DNA of 51,146 nt, taken from contig JAEWKH010000005.1 in assembly GCA_023386155.1 (NCBI GenBank), positions 1 through 51,146 on the forward strand, read 5' to 3'. The DNA comes from Pseudomonadota bacterium (GTDB lineage: Bacteria > Pseudomonadota > Alphaproteobacteria > Rhizobiales > Beijerinckiaceae). The first letter of the stretch is position 1; the number at the start of each line of letters is the position of its first letter. Positions 8,994 through 18,692 of this stretch are shown here, piece after piece. The notes under the pieces were generated by a model that was not told the DNA's origin, did no database searches, and saw nothing but the letters and a program-made list of their open reading frames with translations. The position numbers and the translations under genes are program-made.

Positions 8994-9083
8994 GAGTCGA
9001 AAATCGGTCTGCAAGTCGCTCGACGAGTCGAGAATCACGATCCGGGACTCGTCGCGGAGGAAGATCGGGACCTCGTTCGAGTC
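8994..9083. other. cluster of five GANTC (CcrM-type) sites
   Basis: GANTC occurs at 8994, 9025, 9032, 9046 and 9079, five times in 90 bp, with three more nearby at 8711, 8743 and 9240. GANTC is the CcrM methylation target in alphaproteobacteria, where methylation state can gate promoters and replication. Function here is inference. Confidence 0.5.
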
Positions 9084-9218
9084 ATGCTCTCGGGTTCGTC
9101 GGTCGTGCGCGTGCCAAGTGCTGCGACGGGCCTGACGATGGCGGCCTCGCGCCGTCGAGGCGGGCCGGTGCGTCGTGCGAAGCCGAAGGTCCGCGTGGAT
9201 GCCGGCCGAGACGAGGGG

Positions 9219-9267
9219 CATGGGCTCGACCAAAAAGTGGATTCCACTTTCGGGTTCGATGCTCTAA
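9219..9267. repeat. dispersed palindromic repeat, family B (single hairpin)
   Basis: Core AAAAGTGGATTCCACTTT with a flanking GGGTTCGATGCTCTA arm. It shares its core with copies at 14131, 18933 and 33888 and lies just upstream of the DMT transporter gene. Confidence 0.75.
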
Positions 9268-9298
9268 TCGAAAGGACCCTCACATCGGTTGGACCGCC

Positions 9299-10165
9299 GT
9301 GCCCCATCGCAGCATCCTCGCCGTCGTCCTCTGGATGAGCGGTGCTCTCCTCTCCTTCTCCGCGACGGCGATCGCGGTGCGCGCGCTTGCTCCCACCTTT
9401 TCGATCTTCGAGATGCTCGCCGTCCGCAATGCGGCCGGTGTCCTGATCCTTCTTGCCCTTGCGCTTGCCCGGCCCGATCTGCGGCCCGGGTTGAAGCCGC
9501 GCCGCTTCCCGCTGCATCTCGCGCGCAACGTCCTGCATTTCCTCGGCACGGACGGGTGGGCGTTCGGCCTTACGCTCCTGCCGCTGGCAACCGTTTTTGC
9601 GCTCGAGTTCACCACGCCGGCCTGGGTTGCGCTGCTCGCCGTCCCGCTGCTCAAGGAGCAGATGACCAGGGGGCGTCTCGTGGCCATCGCGCTCGGCTTC
9701 ATCGGCATTCTCGTGATCCTGCGTCCAGGGCTGGAAACCTTGCAGCCGGCCAGTTTCCTGATGCTCGGCGTCGCCTTCAGCTTCGCCCTCGTGGCGATCA
9801 TGACCAAGCGGCTGACGATGACGGAGAGCACCTTCTCGATCCTGTTCTTCATGAACCTGCTGCAGCTTCCCATGAACCTCGCCGGGGTGAGCCGGGCCTT
9901 CTGGCTTCAAGTCCAGCCGACCCATGTCCTCGCCCTCGTCGGCATCTGCGTCGGCGGCCTGCTTTCGCATTACTGCCTGACCAATGCCTATCGCCGGGGC
10001 GATGCGACCATGGTCGTGCCGCTGGACTTCATGCGCATCCCGCTGATCGCCTTCGTCGGCTGGCAGTTCTATGGCGAGCCGCTCGATCCTTACGTCTTCC
10101 TCGGGAGCGGCATCATCATCATGGGCCTTCTCTACTCCCTGCATCGCGAGGCGAAATCCGCATGA
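9299..10165 (+). CDS. EamA/DMT-superfamily transporter
   Basis: An inner-membrane drug/metabolite transporter, about 288 residues, the usual length, with ten predicted hydrophobic helices in two EamA halves. The first half starts VVLWMSGALLSFSA and the second VAFSFALVAIMTKRL. It ends RREAKSA-like at HREAKSA. I chose GTG 9299 because the next in-frame ATG (9335) would cut into helix 1. AAAGGA lies somewhat far upstream, so the start is uncertain. The substrate is unknown. The stop overlaps the start of the helicase gene (ATGA), so the two are probably co-translated. Confidence 0.86.
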   Translation: MPHRSILAVVLWMSGALLSFSATAIAVRALAPTFSIFEMLAVRNAAGVLILLALALARPDLRPGLKPRRFPLHLARNVLHFLGTDGWAFGLTLLPLATVFALEFTTPAWVALLAVPLLKEQMTRGRLVAIALGFIGILVILRPGLETLQPASFLMLGVAFSFALVAIMTKRLTMTESTFSILFFMNLLQLPMNLAGVSRAFWLQVQPTHVLALVGICVGGLLSHYCLTNAYRRGDATMVVPLDFMRIPLIAFVGWQFYGEPLDPYVFLGSGIIIMGLLYSLHREAKSA

Positions 10166-11253
10166 GCTGGTCGCCGCAACAGGACGCCGCCCTCAAGGCC
10201 GTCGCCGACTGGCTCCGCCGCGGCGACCGTCCGGTGTTCCGTCTCTTCGGATATGCCGGCACCGGCAAGACGACGCTCGCCAGGCACATCGCCGAGAACG
10301 TGGACGGCGACGTGGCCTTCGGCGCCTATACGGGCAAGGCGGCGCTCGTGCTGCGCACCAAGGGCTGCGCCGACGCCTCGACGATTCACTCGATGATCTA
10401 CCGCTCGCGGGAATCCGACGAGAACGGTCCGCAATTCGTGCTCAACCGCCAGAGCCCGGCATCCAAGGCCGATCTCATCATCATCGACGAATGCTCCATG
10501 GTCGACGAGGAGCTGGGGCGCGATCTCCTGTCCTTCGGGCAACCCGTTCTCGTGCTCGGCGATCCGGCGCAACTGCCGCCGGTGAAGGGCGGCGGATTCT
10601 TCACGGAGGGCGAGCCCGACGTGATGCTCACCGAGGTGCACCGTCAGGCCAAGGACAACCCCATCATTCATCTCTCGATGATGGTCCGGGAGGGAGGGCG
10701 GCTGGAGCCGGGGACCTATGGCGAGAGCCGCATCATCCGCCGCCGCGAGATCGACGCCTCCACGGTCATGGCGGCCGATCAGGTGCTGGTCGGCCTCAAC
10801 AAGACCCGCCGCCTCTACAACACGCGGCTGCGCGAATTGAACGGTTACCGTGACCCGATGCCGGCGGCGGGCGAGAAGCTGGTCTGCCTGCGCAACGACA
10901 AGACCAAAGGCCTGCTCAACGGCGGCACCTGGTCCATCCAGGCCCTGCGCGGCATCCGCAACGACTTCATCCGCATGGACGTGCTGCCCGACGACGATGC
11001 CCGCCGCCGCTCCGTGGAGGTGGCCGTGCACAAGGCCTTCTTCGAGGGGACCGAGGAGGAGGTGCCGTTCGTCCTGCGCAAGGAATCCGACGAGTTCACC
11101 TATGGCTACGCGCTGACGGTGCACAAGGCCCAGGGCTCGCAATGGGACGACCTCGTGCTCTTCGACGAATCCTACGCCTTCCGCGAGCATCGCAGCCGCT
11201 GGCTCTACACGGCCCTGACCCGGGCGGCCGAAAAGGTCACCGTCGTGATCTGA
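10162..11253 (+). CDS. RecD-like ATP-dependent DNA helicase (AAA/UvrD_C_2)
   Basis: A 363-residue superfamily 1B helicase. Walker A GYAGTGKTTLA lies near residue 32, Walker B IIIDECSMVD near 113, motif III GDPAQLPPV, and the C-terminal UvrD_C_2 signature VHKAQGSQWD with a final LYTALTRA. It is much shorter than RecD2 or TraI and lacks a long N-terminal domain. It therefore belongs to the compact exonuclease V alpha-like helicases seen in bacterial and phage genomes. Its ATG overlaps the stop of the transporter gene. Substrate and pathway are not evident; no recB or recC is near. Confidence 0.92.
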   Translation: MSWSPQQDAALKAVADWLRRGDRPVFRLFGYAGTGKTTLARHIAENVDGDVAFGAYTGKAALVLRTKGCADASTIHSMIYRSRESDENGPQFVLNRQSPASKADLIIIDECSMVDEELGRDLLSFGQPVLVLGDPAQLPPVKGGGFFTEGEPDVMLTEVHRQAKDNPIIHLSMMVREGGRLEPGTYGESRIIRRREIDASTVMAADQVLVGLNKTRRLYNTRLRELNGYRDPMPAAGEKLVCLRNDKTKGLLNGGTWSIQALRGIRNDFIRMDVLPDDDARRRSVEVAVHKAFFEGTEEEVPFVLRKESDEFTYGYALTVHKAQGSQWDDLVLFDESYAFREHRSRWLYTALTRAAEKVTVVI

Positions 11254-11330
11254 GCGCGGGCGTCGCGGAACCGGAACGGGTGCGAGCGCTTAATCCCTGC
11301 AGCTGGACAGTAAGCGGCGAGGAGGCGGCC

Positions 11331-11504
11331 ATGCTCAAATGGGCTCTGATCTTCCTGGTGGTCTCCCTGGTGGCGGGAGCGCTGGGCTTCACGGGCGTTG
11401 CCTCCGGGGCCAAGACCATCGCCAAGATCCTGTTCGTCCTGTTCCTCCTCGCCTTCCTTCTCCTGATCCTCCTCGCCTGGGGAGCGGGCGAGCTGATTTT
11501 CTGA
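11331..11504 (+). CDS. UPF0391/DUF1328 small membrane protein
   Basis: A 57-residue protein with two hydrophobic helices around a short loop (LGFTGVASGAKTIAKILF), the standard length and pattern of the DUF1328 (YtjA) family. GGAGGCGGCC precedes the ATG. Members are often stress-associated, but no function is known. It is a probable single gene, 77 bp after the helicase. Confidence 0.9.
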   Translation: MLKWALIFLVVSLVAGALGFTGVASGAKTIAKILFVLFLLAFLLLILLAWGAGELIF

Positions 11505-11642
11505 CGGCCCGTCGCCTTCACAACTGTGCGATCAGGAGGATGCCTCCCAGGCGCTGCCTTGGGGATGGCCCATGCATGCGCTGGGTGCATGAAGTCCCTG
11601 CTTCCGGAGGCCTCCCATCTTCCTCATGGGTCGCTATAGGGG

Positions 11643-11715
11643 CGTTTCAACTATTCGTTTGAGTGCGTCGCGTTGAAACTTTCTGTCTCATGTGCGCCTT
11701 GAAACGTAAACGAAT
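11643..11715 (+). promoter_or_regulatory. possible operator/leader upstream of TRAP binding protein
   Basis: CGTTTCAA at 11643, CGTTGAAAC at 11671 and CTTGAAACG at 11698 repeat one motif in both orientations. In addition, ATTCGTTT (11653-11660) and AAACGAAT (11708-11715) are inverted copies. All lie within 90 bp of the start codon at 11729, where a regulator site or folded leader would act. No regulator gene is adjacent. Confidence 0.5.
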
Positions 11716-11728
11716 GAAAGGGACGCTC

Positions 11729-12817
11729 ATGAAACGTCGTGCATTCCTCCAGGCCGCTACGGTCGGCGCCGCCGCCGGTGTCGTGGCCAAGCCGGCCATC
11801 GCCCAGTCGAACCCCGAGATCCGCTGGCGCCTGACCTCGGCCTTCCCGAAATCCCTCGACACCCTGTTCGGCGGTGGCGAGACTTTCGCCAAGCTGGTCG
11901 CGGAGGCCACCGACGGCAAGTTCATCATCCAGACCTTCGCGCCCGGCGAGATCGTCGGCGCGCCGCAGGCGCTCGACGCCATCGGCGGCGGAACGGTCGA
12001 GATGGGCCATACCTGCTCGTACTATTACGTGGGCAAGGATCCGACCTTCGCCATCGGCACCACTCTGCCCTTCGGCCTCAACTCCCGTCAGATGAACGCC
12101 TGGCTCTACCAGGGCGGCGGCAACGACCTGCTGAACGACTTCTACGCCAAGCACAACGTGTACGCTCTGCCCGCCGGCAATACCGGCGTGCAGATGGGCG
12201 GCTGGTTCCGCAAGGAGATCAAGACGATCGAGGACCTGAAGGGCCTCAAGATGCGCATCGCGGGCCTTGCCGGTCAGATCATGGGCAAGCTCGGCGTCGT
12301 GCCGCAGCAGATCGCAGGCGGCGATCTCTACCCGTCGCTCGAGCGCGGCACCATCGACGCCGCCGAGTGGGTCGCTCCTTACGACGACGAGAAGCTCGGC
12401 CTGAACAAGGTCGCGCCGTACTACTACTATCCGGGCTTCTGGGAGGGCGGTCCCGCCATCCACTTCTACATCAACCAGCAGAAGTGGAAGGAGCTGCCGA
12501 AGGCTTACCAGGCCGCCATCCAGGCCGCAGCGGGCTACGTGAACGTGGACACGCAGGCCAAGTACGATGCCAAGAACCCGGCGGCGCTCCGCAGCCTGAT
12601 CGGCAACGGCGCGCAGCTGCGCCCGTTCTCGCAGGAGATCATGGACGCGGCCTACAAGGCCTCGAACGAGGTCTATGACGAGATCTCGGCCAAGAACGCC
12701 GACTTCAAGAAGATCTACGACAGCTACAAGGCGTTCCGCGGCGAGGAATACCTCTGGTTCCAGGTGGCCGAATATTCCTATGACACCTTCATGATCCGCG
12801 CCCGCGCCCGCGGCTAG
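11729..12817 (+). CDS. TRAP transporter solute-binding protein (DctP/TakP-like)
   Basis: A periplasmic binding protein of a tripartite ATP-independent transporter, 362 residues. The N-terminus MKRRAFLQAATVGAAAG is a Tat-type signal ending at AIAQ. The mature part has the TakP-like segments ALDAIGGGTVEMGH, KTIEDLKGLKMR and YYYYPGFWEGG, so a 2-oxoacid or related carboxylate is a reasonable ligand guess. The start is ATG 11729 behind AAAGGGA. No DctQ or DctM membrane genes are near, so it must work with membrane subunits encoded elsewhere. A terminator follows directly. Confidence 0.93.
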   Translation: MKRRAFLQAATVGAAAGVVAKPAIAQSNPEIRWRLTSAFPKSLDTLFGGGETFAKLVAEATDGKFIIQTFAPGEIVGAPQALDAIGGGTVEMGHTCSYYYVGKDPTFAIGTTLPFGLNSRQMNAWLYQGGGNDLLNDFYAKHNVYALPAGNTGVQMGGWFRKEIKTIEDLKGLKMRIAGLAGQIMGKLGVVPQQIAGGDLYPSLERGTIDAAEWVAPYDDEKLGLNKVAPYYYYPGFWEGGPAIHFYINQQKWKELPKAYQAAIQAAAGYVNVDTQAKYDAKNPAALRSLIGNGAQLRPFSQEIMDAAYKASNEVYDEISAKNADFKKIYDSYKAFRGEEYLWFQVAEYSYDTFMIRARARG

Positions 12818-12824
12818 AGTACGA

Positions 12825-12848
12825 GGCGGGCCACGGCCCGCCTTTTTC
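12825..12848 (+). terminator. rho-independent terminator after TRAP binding protein
   Basis: GGCGGGCC pairs with GGCCCGCC around a two-base centre and is followed by five T, eight bases after the stop codon. Confidence 0.88.
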
Positions 12849-12939
12849 TTGCCCGACTCAAAAGCGTAGCTGTGGACAGGCAACCGTTGCGCTTCGGGCG
12901 CGTTGCCATGGAGACGGGAGCCCGCTACCGCTGGAGGCC

Positions 12940-13563
12940 ATGTTGCGCAGCGTCGGAACAATCGGAGCATGGTCTCGCAGGGCCGTCCTGCTGGCGGGTC
13001 TTGCCGTCGCTTCCGTCGCGCAGGCCGCCAATGATCCGCTCGATAGGGCCGGCATGGATGGCGGCGTTCAGGTCCGGTTCGATCCTGCCACGCGCCAGAC
13101 TTGGGTCATGGGACACGCATCGCCCGATCTCTGCTTCTCCCTTTCCCTGCCGGATGAATGGCGGCCGACCGAGGACGGGGTCAGGGCGGTCTTCTCCGAC
13201 GGGCAGCTCTCCGTCAAACTTCGCTCCTCCCGGGAGCTTCGCGACATGCCGCAGCCCGATCTCGCCAGCCGCGACGCCGCAGTCCTGCAGCAGGACTATG
13301 AGGCGCTTCTCGGGCGCCCGGCACAATCCGTATCCCTTTCCGCCGATGCGGGCGCAACGCGCTGGTCCGCCACCTGGATCGACGCCAATCTGCCGATGGC
13401 TTCTCATGGCATGACCGTCGAGGCCCTGATCGTTCCTCTTTCCAGCGAGTGGGTTCTCGAGCTGTCCCTCTCGGGGATCGAGACGCGGGAGGAGTACGAT
13501 GCGCTCGCCCGGCGCCTGCTGGCGCGGCTGAAGGTGCAGGGCAGGGCGGCCTGCCAACGCTGA
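12940..13563 (+). CDS. secreted protein of unknown function
   Basis: A 207-residue protein with a signal peptide (AVLLAGLAVASVAQA, cleavage near residue 29). The rest is soluble and beta-rich in appearance, with a single mature cysteine (DLCFSL) and one near the end (AACQR). GGAGG lies only two bases before the ATG, so an in-frame TTG three bases later may be the real start. It is not in an obvious operon, although arsC follows 84 bp downstream. I recognise no family. Confidence 0.75.
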   Translation: MLRSVGTIGAWSRRAVLLAGLAVASVAQAANDPLDRAGMDGGVQVRFDPATRQTWVMGHASPDLCFSLSLPDEWRPTEDGVRAVFSDGQLSVKLRSSRELRDMPQPDLASRDAAVLQQDYEALLGRPAQSVSLSADAGATRWSATWIDANLPMASHGMTVEALIVPLSSEWVLELSLSGIETREEYDALARRLLARLKVQGRAACQR

Positions 13564-13647
13564 TCTTTCGCGCCCGCCATTCGCGGCGAACTATCCTTGA
13601 GGCACAATGGCGGGCATGAGGCCAACCCTCGATCGTCAGGACAAGTC

Positions 13648-14073
13648 ATGGACGTGATCATCTACCACAACCCGCAATGCGGGACCTCCCGCAACACCCT
13701 GGGCCTGATCCGCAATGCCGGCATCGAGCCGCATATCATCGAGTATCTGAAGACCCCGCCGACGCGCCTCCTCCTGCGCCAGCTGATCGACCGCATGGGG
13801 CTGAGTGTCCGCGACGTGATCCGCGAGAAAGGGACGCCCTACTCGGAACTCGGCCTCGGCGATCCTGCCCTGGGCGACGATCAGCTCCTCGATGCGATGA
13901 TGGCTCACCCGATCCTGATCAACCGCCCCATCGTGGTCACGCCCATGGGCGTCAGGCTCTGCCGCCCGTCCGAGACCGTGCTCGACATCCTGCCGCCGCC
14001 GCAGGGCGAGTTCGTCAAGGAGGACGGCGAGCCGGTGATCGACGCTTCGGGGCGCCGTATCGGCCTGGCGTAG
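13648..14073 (+). CDS. arsC: arsenate reductase, glutaredoxin-dependent ArsC family
   Basis: Reduces arsenate to arsenite with glutathione/glutaredoxin in the cytoplasm. The protein has 141 residues, the usual length. The active-site segment is NPQCGTSRNTL near residue 9, followed by YLKTPP, REKGTPYSELGL, NRPIVVTP and LCRPSETVLDILPPP, the complete ArsC pattern. AGGACA lies upstream of ATG 13648. There is no arsR, arsB or acr3 nearby, so this is a solitary copy whose arsenic role cannot be confirmed by context. Confidence 0.95.
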   Translation: MDVIIYHNPQCGTSRNTLGLIRNAGIEPHIIEYLKTPPTRLLLRQLIDRMGLSVRDVIREKGTPYSELGLGDPALGDDQLLDAMMAHPILINRPIVVTPMGVRLCRPSETVLDILPPPQGEFVKEDGEPVIDASGRRIGLA

Positions 14074-14130
14074 GATTCGAGGGGAACAAGCCGCGGCCTC
14101 CTCCTGTTCAGGGACAGGCAATCCGCTGGA

Positions 14131-14286
14131 GCATCGTACGGACCCGAAGGGCCACGTCAGTGAAAAGTGGATCCGGTTTTCGCTGGCGCGGCCCGCTGGG
14201 TCCGCTCCGAACGATGCGCTCTTCAAAGAGCGGAGCATCGGATTGATCCCAAAAGAGCAAATCCACTTTTGGGTCCGATGCTTTAG
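14131..14286. repeat. dispersed palindromic repeat, family B (two-hairpin copy)
   Basis: The first hairpin runs from GCATCGTACGGACCC to its partner GGGTCC...ACGATGC. A GCTCTTCAAAGAGC mini-stem follows, then a second hairpin with GCATCGGA and TCCACTTTTGGGTCCGATGC. It fills most of the arsC-SDR gap. The layout matches the copy at 33888-34001. Confidence 0.75.
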
Positions 14287-14301
14287 AGGAAAGGCAGCAT
14301 C

Positions 14302-15081
14302 ATGGAGCTTCAAGGCAAGGTCGCGCTCGTGACGGGCGCGGGTTCGGGCATCGGCAGGGCAACGGCCCTGCGCTTCGCGCGCGAGGGCGCCGTGGTCGGG
14401 GTGCTGAGCCACACCGAGAACGAGATCCGGAAGGTCGCCGAGGAGATCGAGCGGGCGGGCGGCACCGCCATCGCTCTCGTGGCCGACGTGGCGGACGAGG
14501 GGCAGATGCGAAAGGCGGTGGCCGAGTTGGTGCAGGCCCATGGCCGGCTCGACATCGTCTTCGCCAATGCCGGCATCAACGGCGTCTGGGCTCCCATCGA
14601 CGAATTGCAGCCGCAGGAATGGGACCGCACGATCAACACGAATCTGCGCGGTACCTATCTCACGCTCCATTATGCCGTGCCGCATCTGAAGAAGGCCGGG
14701 GGCTCCATCGTCATCACGGCCTCCATCAACGGATCCCGCACCTTCACGAGCGCCGGCGCGACGGCCTATTCGGCCACCAAGGCGGCCCAGGTGGCGATGG
14801 CGCAGATGCTGGCGGTCGAACTCGCCAAGCACGGGATCCGCGTGAACGTGGTCTGCCCCGGCAAGATCGACACGGAGATCACTGACAATACCGAGAAGCG
14901 CCATACGCAGGAGGCGGAGGTTCCGGCCGAGTATCCGGCCGGTCCGATCCCGCTCACCGGCAAGGAGCCCGGCACGAGCGAGGAGGTGGCGGAACTCGTG
15001 CTCTTCCTTTCCTCCGACCGCGCGCGGCACATCACCGGAACGCCGGTCTGGATCGACGGCGGGCAATCGCTGCTCGTTTAG
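14302..15081 (+). CDS. SDR-family NAD(P)-dependent oxidoreductase
   Basis: A 259-residue classical short-chain dehydrogenase. TGAGSGIGR lies at about residues 11-19, NAGINGVW near 90, the catalytic Ser in ITASINGS, and YSATK near 155. The C-terminus closes with the family's DGGQSLL. The substrate is unknown; it resembles the glucose/ribitol-type group in pattern. The stop codon TAG is the first three bases of a family A repeat, yet the protein end looks complete. AAAGGCAGC precedes the start. Confidence 0.92.
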   Translation: MELQGKVALVTGAGSGIGRATALRFAREGAVVGVLSHTENEIRKVAEEIERAGGTAIALVADVADEGQMRKAVAELVQAHGRLDIVFANAGINGVWAPIDELQPQEWDRTINTNLRGTYLTLHYAVPHLKKAGGSIVITASINGSRTFTSAGATAYSATKAAQVAMAQMLAVELAKHGIRVNVVCPGKIDTEITDNTEKRHTQEAEVPAEYPAGPIPLTGKEPGTSEEVAELVLFLSSDRARHITGTPVWIDGGQSLLV

Positions 15082-15172
15082 AGCGTTTTTCGGCGAAGTG
15101 GATCCGGTTCGCCGTCAAAGATGCGGCAAGCCAAAGAAGAGAGGTGATGCCACGCCTGTGGAAACAGCTCTA
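15079..15172. repeat. 94-bp two-hairpin repeat, family A (copy 1)
   Basis: Ends TAGAGC and GCTCTA. The first hairpin is built on CGGCGAA...TTCGCCG with GTGGATCCGG in the loop; the second is GCCAC...GTGGAAAC-like. The left end provides the TAG stop of the SDR gene. Three other copies in the window have exactly the same length. Confidence 0.85.
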
Positions 15173-15193
15173 GGGCGGACGGCTCGGAGGCGC

Positions 15194-16429
15194 TTACGGC
15201 GCCTCCAGCTTCGTTCCAACCGGAATGGGCGGTTCGGGGACGAAGGTTTCCTTGTCTTCCGGCAGAGGCGAGGCGCGCTGCAGGCTTCGATAGGCGCCCC
15301 AGATCGCCATGAGTGTCTGGGCGATGACGACCACATAGAGAAGGCCCCGGCGTCCGAATTCCGTCATGGCCATGCCGGAGATCACCGGCCCGATGGTGGC
15401 GCCCACGCCTTGCAGGATCAGGAGGCCGCCTGCCGCGGCCACGAACTCGCCCGGCTTCACCATGTCGTTCACATGCGCGGTGACGATGCTGTAGGTCGGG
15501 ATCACGCTGCCGCCGAAGATGGCGACATAGACGAATACCAGCCAGACGGGCACCGCCTCCGACACGAAGTAAAGGAGCACGAGCAGGATCGCAGCCGCCA
15601 TCCCTGAGGCGCCGATGATCACATGACGCCGGTCGATACGGTCCGAGAGCCAGCCGAGCGGGTAGGTGGTGGCAAAGCCGCCGAGCGTGCCGCAGGCCAT
15701 GAAGACCGCGATCTCCGCGGTGTTCAGCCCGCGCTCCTGCGCCCAGATCGGACCGAGCGCGAAGAACGAACTGGTGGTGACGCCGCAGAGAACGGCGGCC
15801 ACCACCCCAAAGGGGGATTGGCGATAGAGCTGCATCAGGTTGATCTTCGTGTCGCTGACCGCATGGGCCGGTGCTGTCGCCCGCGACAGGGCTGTCGGCA
15901 CGAGGGCCAGGCAGATCAGGATGGCCACGAAGCAGAACAGCCGATAGCCATAAGGATCGCCCGCCGGCAGCAGCATCTGTCCGCCGATGCCGGCGATCAG
16001 CCCGGTCATGCCGTAGACGCTGAGAACCTGCCCGCGCGTCTGCGCGGAAACGGATGCGTTGAGCCAGCTCTCGACCACGATGAAGAGGCCCGCGAAGCAG
16101 AAGCCCGTGAGGGCTCGCGAGGCGACCCAGACGGCCGGACTGATCACGAGGAGATGGAAGAGCGCAGTCGATGCCGCGACTGCCGCCAGCGCCGCGAAGG
16201 CGCGGGTGTGGCCGACCTGCTGGATCACCCGTCCGGCATAAAGCGAGCCGACCACGATGCCGCCCCAGAAGGCGGCACCCACGGCTCCGATCTCGGTGGG
16301 CGTGAACTGCTCGATGCTTCCCCTCACGCTGAGCAGCGTACCCTGCAGGGTATTGCCGATCTGCATGAGAGCGTAGCCGAGAAGGAGGGCGAAAAGCGTC
16401 GGCAGCGTGGCCCGCAGGGACGAAGGCAT
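15194..16429 (-). CDS. MFS transporter
   Basis: A 411-residue inner-membrane permease with twelve hydrophobic segments. The motif-A-like loop PLGWLSDRIDRRHVI lies between helices 8 and 9. AGGAGAG lies upstream of ATG 16429. The pattern (Gly-rich helix 1, GYALMQIGNTLQGTLL) resembles the YcaD-like or sugar-phosphate branches, but the substrate cannot be read from the sequence. It stands alone on the minus strand and converges on the SDR gene, with a family A repeat in between. Confidence 0.9.
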   Translation of the reverse strand: MPSSLRATLPTLFALLLGYALMQIGNTLQGTLLSVRGSIEQFTPTEIGAVGAAFWGGIVVGSLYAGRVIQQVGHTRAFAALAAVAASTALFHLLVISPAVWVASRALTGFCFAGLFIVVESWLNASVSAQTRGQVLSVYGMTGLIAGIGGQMLLPAGDPYGYRLFCFVAILICLALVPTALSRATAPAHAVSDTKINLMQLYRQSPFGVVAAVLCGVTTSSFFALGPIWAQERGLNTAEIAVFMACGTLGGFATTYPLGWLSDRIDRRHVIIGASGMAAAILLVLLYFVSEAVPVWLVFVYVAIFGGSVIPTYSIVTAHVNDMVKPGEFVAAAGGLLILQGVGATIGPVISGMAMTEFGRRGLLYVVVIAQTLMAIWGAYRSLQRASPLPEDKETFVPEPPIPVGTKLEAP

Positions 16430-16630
16430 GGGCTCTCCTGAGAAGCGAGATCCTGTGGCTCGGATGTGCGGTTCGTGAAAGGTCCGGGCTCGCGCCGACG
16501 AACATGCTGAAGCCCGGCGCCCGGAGACTCCGTTCTTCCGCTTGCGATCGTCGATAGAGACCAGGGCCCCGTGTGTGGGTTGAACTCTGGGGGGAGGGGC
16601 CGGTTCCAGCGCTTGTTGTTGCGTGCGAAG

Positions 16631-16670
16631 GGCAAAAGAAAGGCCCGGCTTGTCCGCAAGCCGGGCCTTT
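16631..16670 (-). terminator. rho-independent terminator of lepA
   Basis: A 14-bp perfect stem starting AAAGGCCCGGCTTG with a 4-base loop. On the minus strand it is followed by a T-rich tail (TTTCTTTTG). It lies 35 bp past the lepA stop codon. Confidence 0.88.
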
Positions 16671-16704
16671 CGCCTCTACGGGGGAAGCTTCGAGAGCTTT
16701 TCGT

Positions 16705-18510
<1,806 letters not shown>

Positions 18511-18692
18511 AATTCTGCAAATATAAGAATGTTCAGGCCGCAATAGCAGGGTGGCCCCCCAAAGCCAAGGGAGGCCGGTGTCGCGCGCCGGAAAGGTTTC
18601 CCGTCGTCATCCCCCCGCCGTGCCCTATTCTCCCGGCGCTGGGCAACAAGCCGGGAAGCCGTCATGGCCGGAACTCCAGTCATCGCAGAGGA

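Larger units (their letters stand above)
8552..9298. other. 747-bp gene-free region with AT-rich half, DnaA-box-like sites and GANTC cluster
   Basis: No gene is supported on either strand; the open frames here are Arg/Ser-rich and run over repeats. The stretch 8600-8880 is distinctly AT-richer than its surroundings. It has TGTGGATAT at 8666-8674 and TTATCCACT at 8829-8837, each one mismatch from the DnaA box TTATCCACA. It also holds an AAAAACA/TGTTTTT hairpin at about 8805-8821. The right part has a GANTC cluster and a palindromic repeat. The promoter of the H1-like gene should lie in the left part. Confidence 0.55.

Noticed and set aside
9289..11253. 654-codon plus-strand frame beginning TTG 9289
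   Set aside because: Its first half is an Arg/Pro/Ala-rich shadow of the transporter; only the part from ATG 10162 is the helicase gene.
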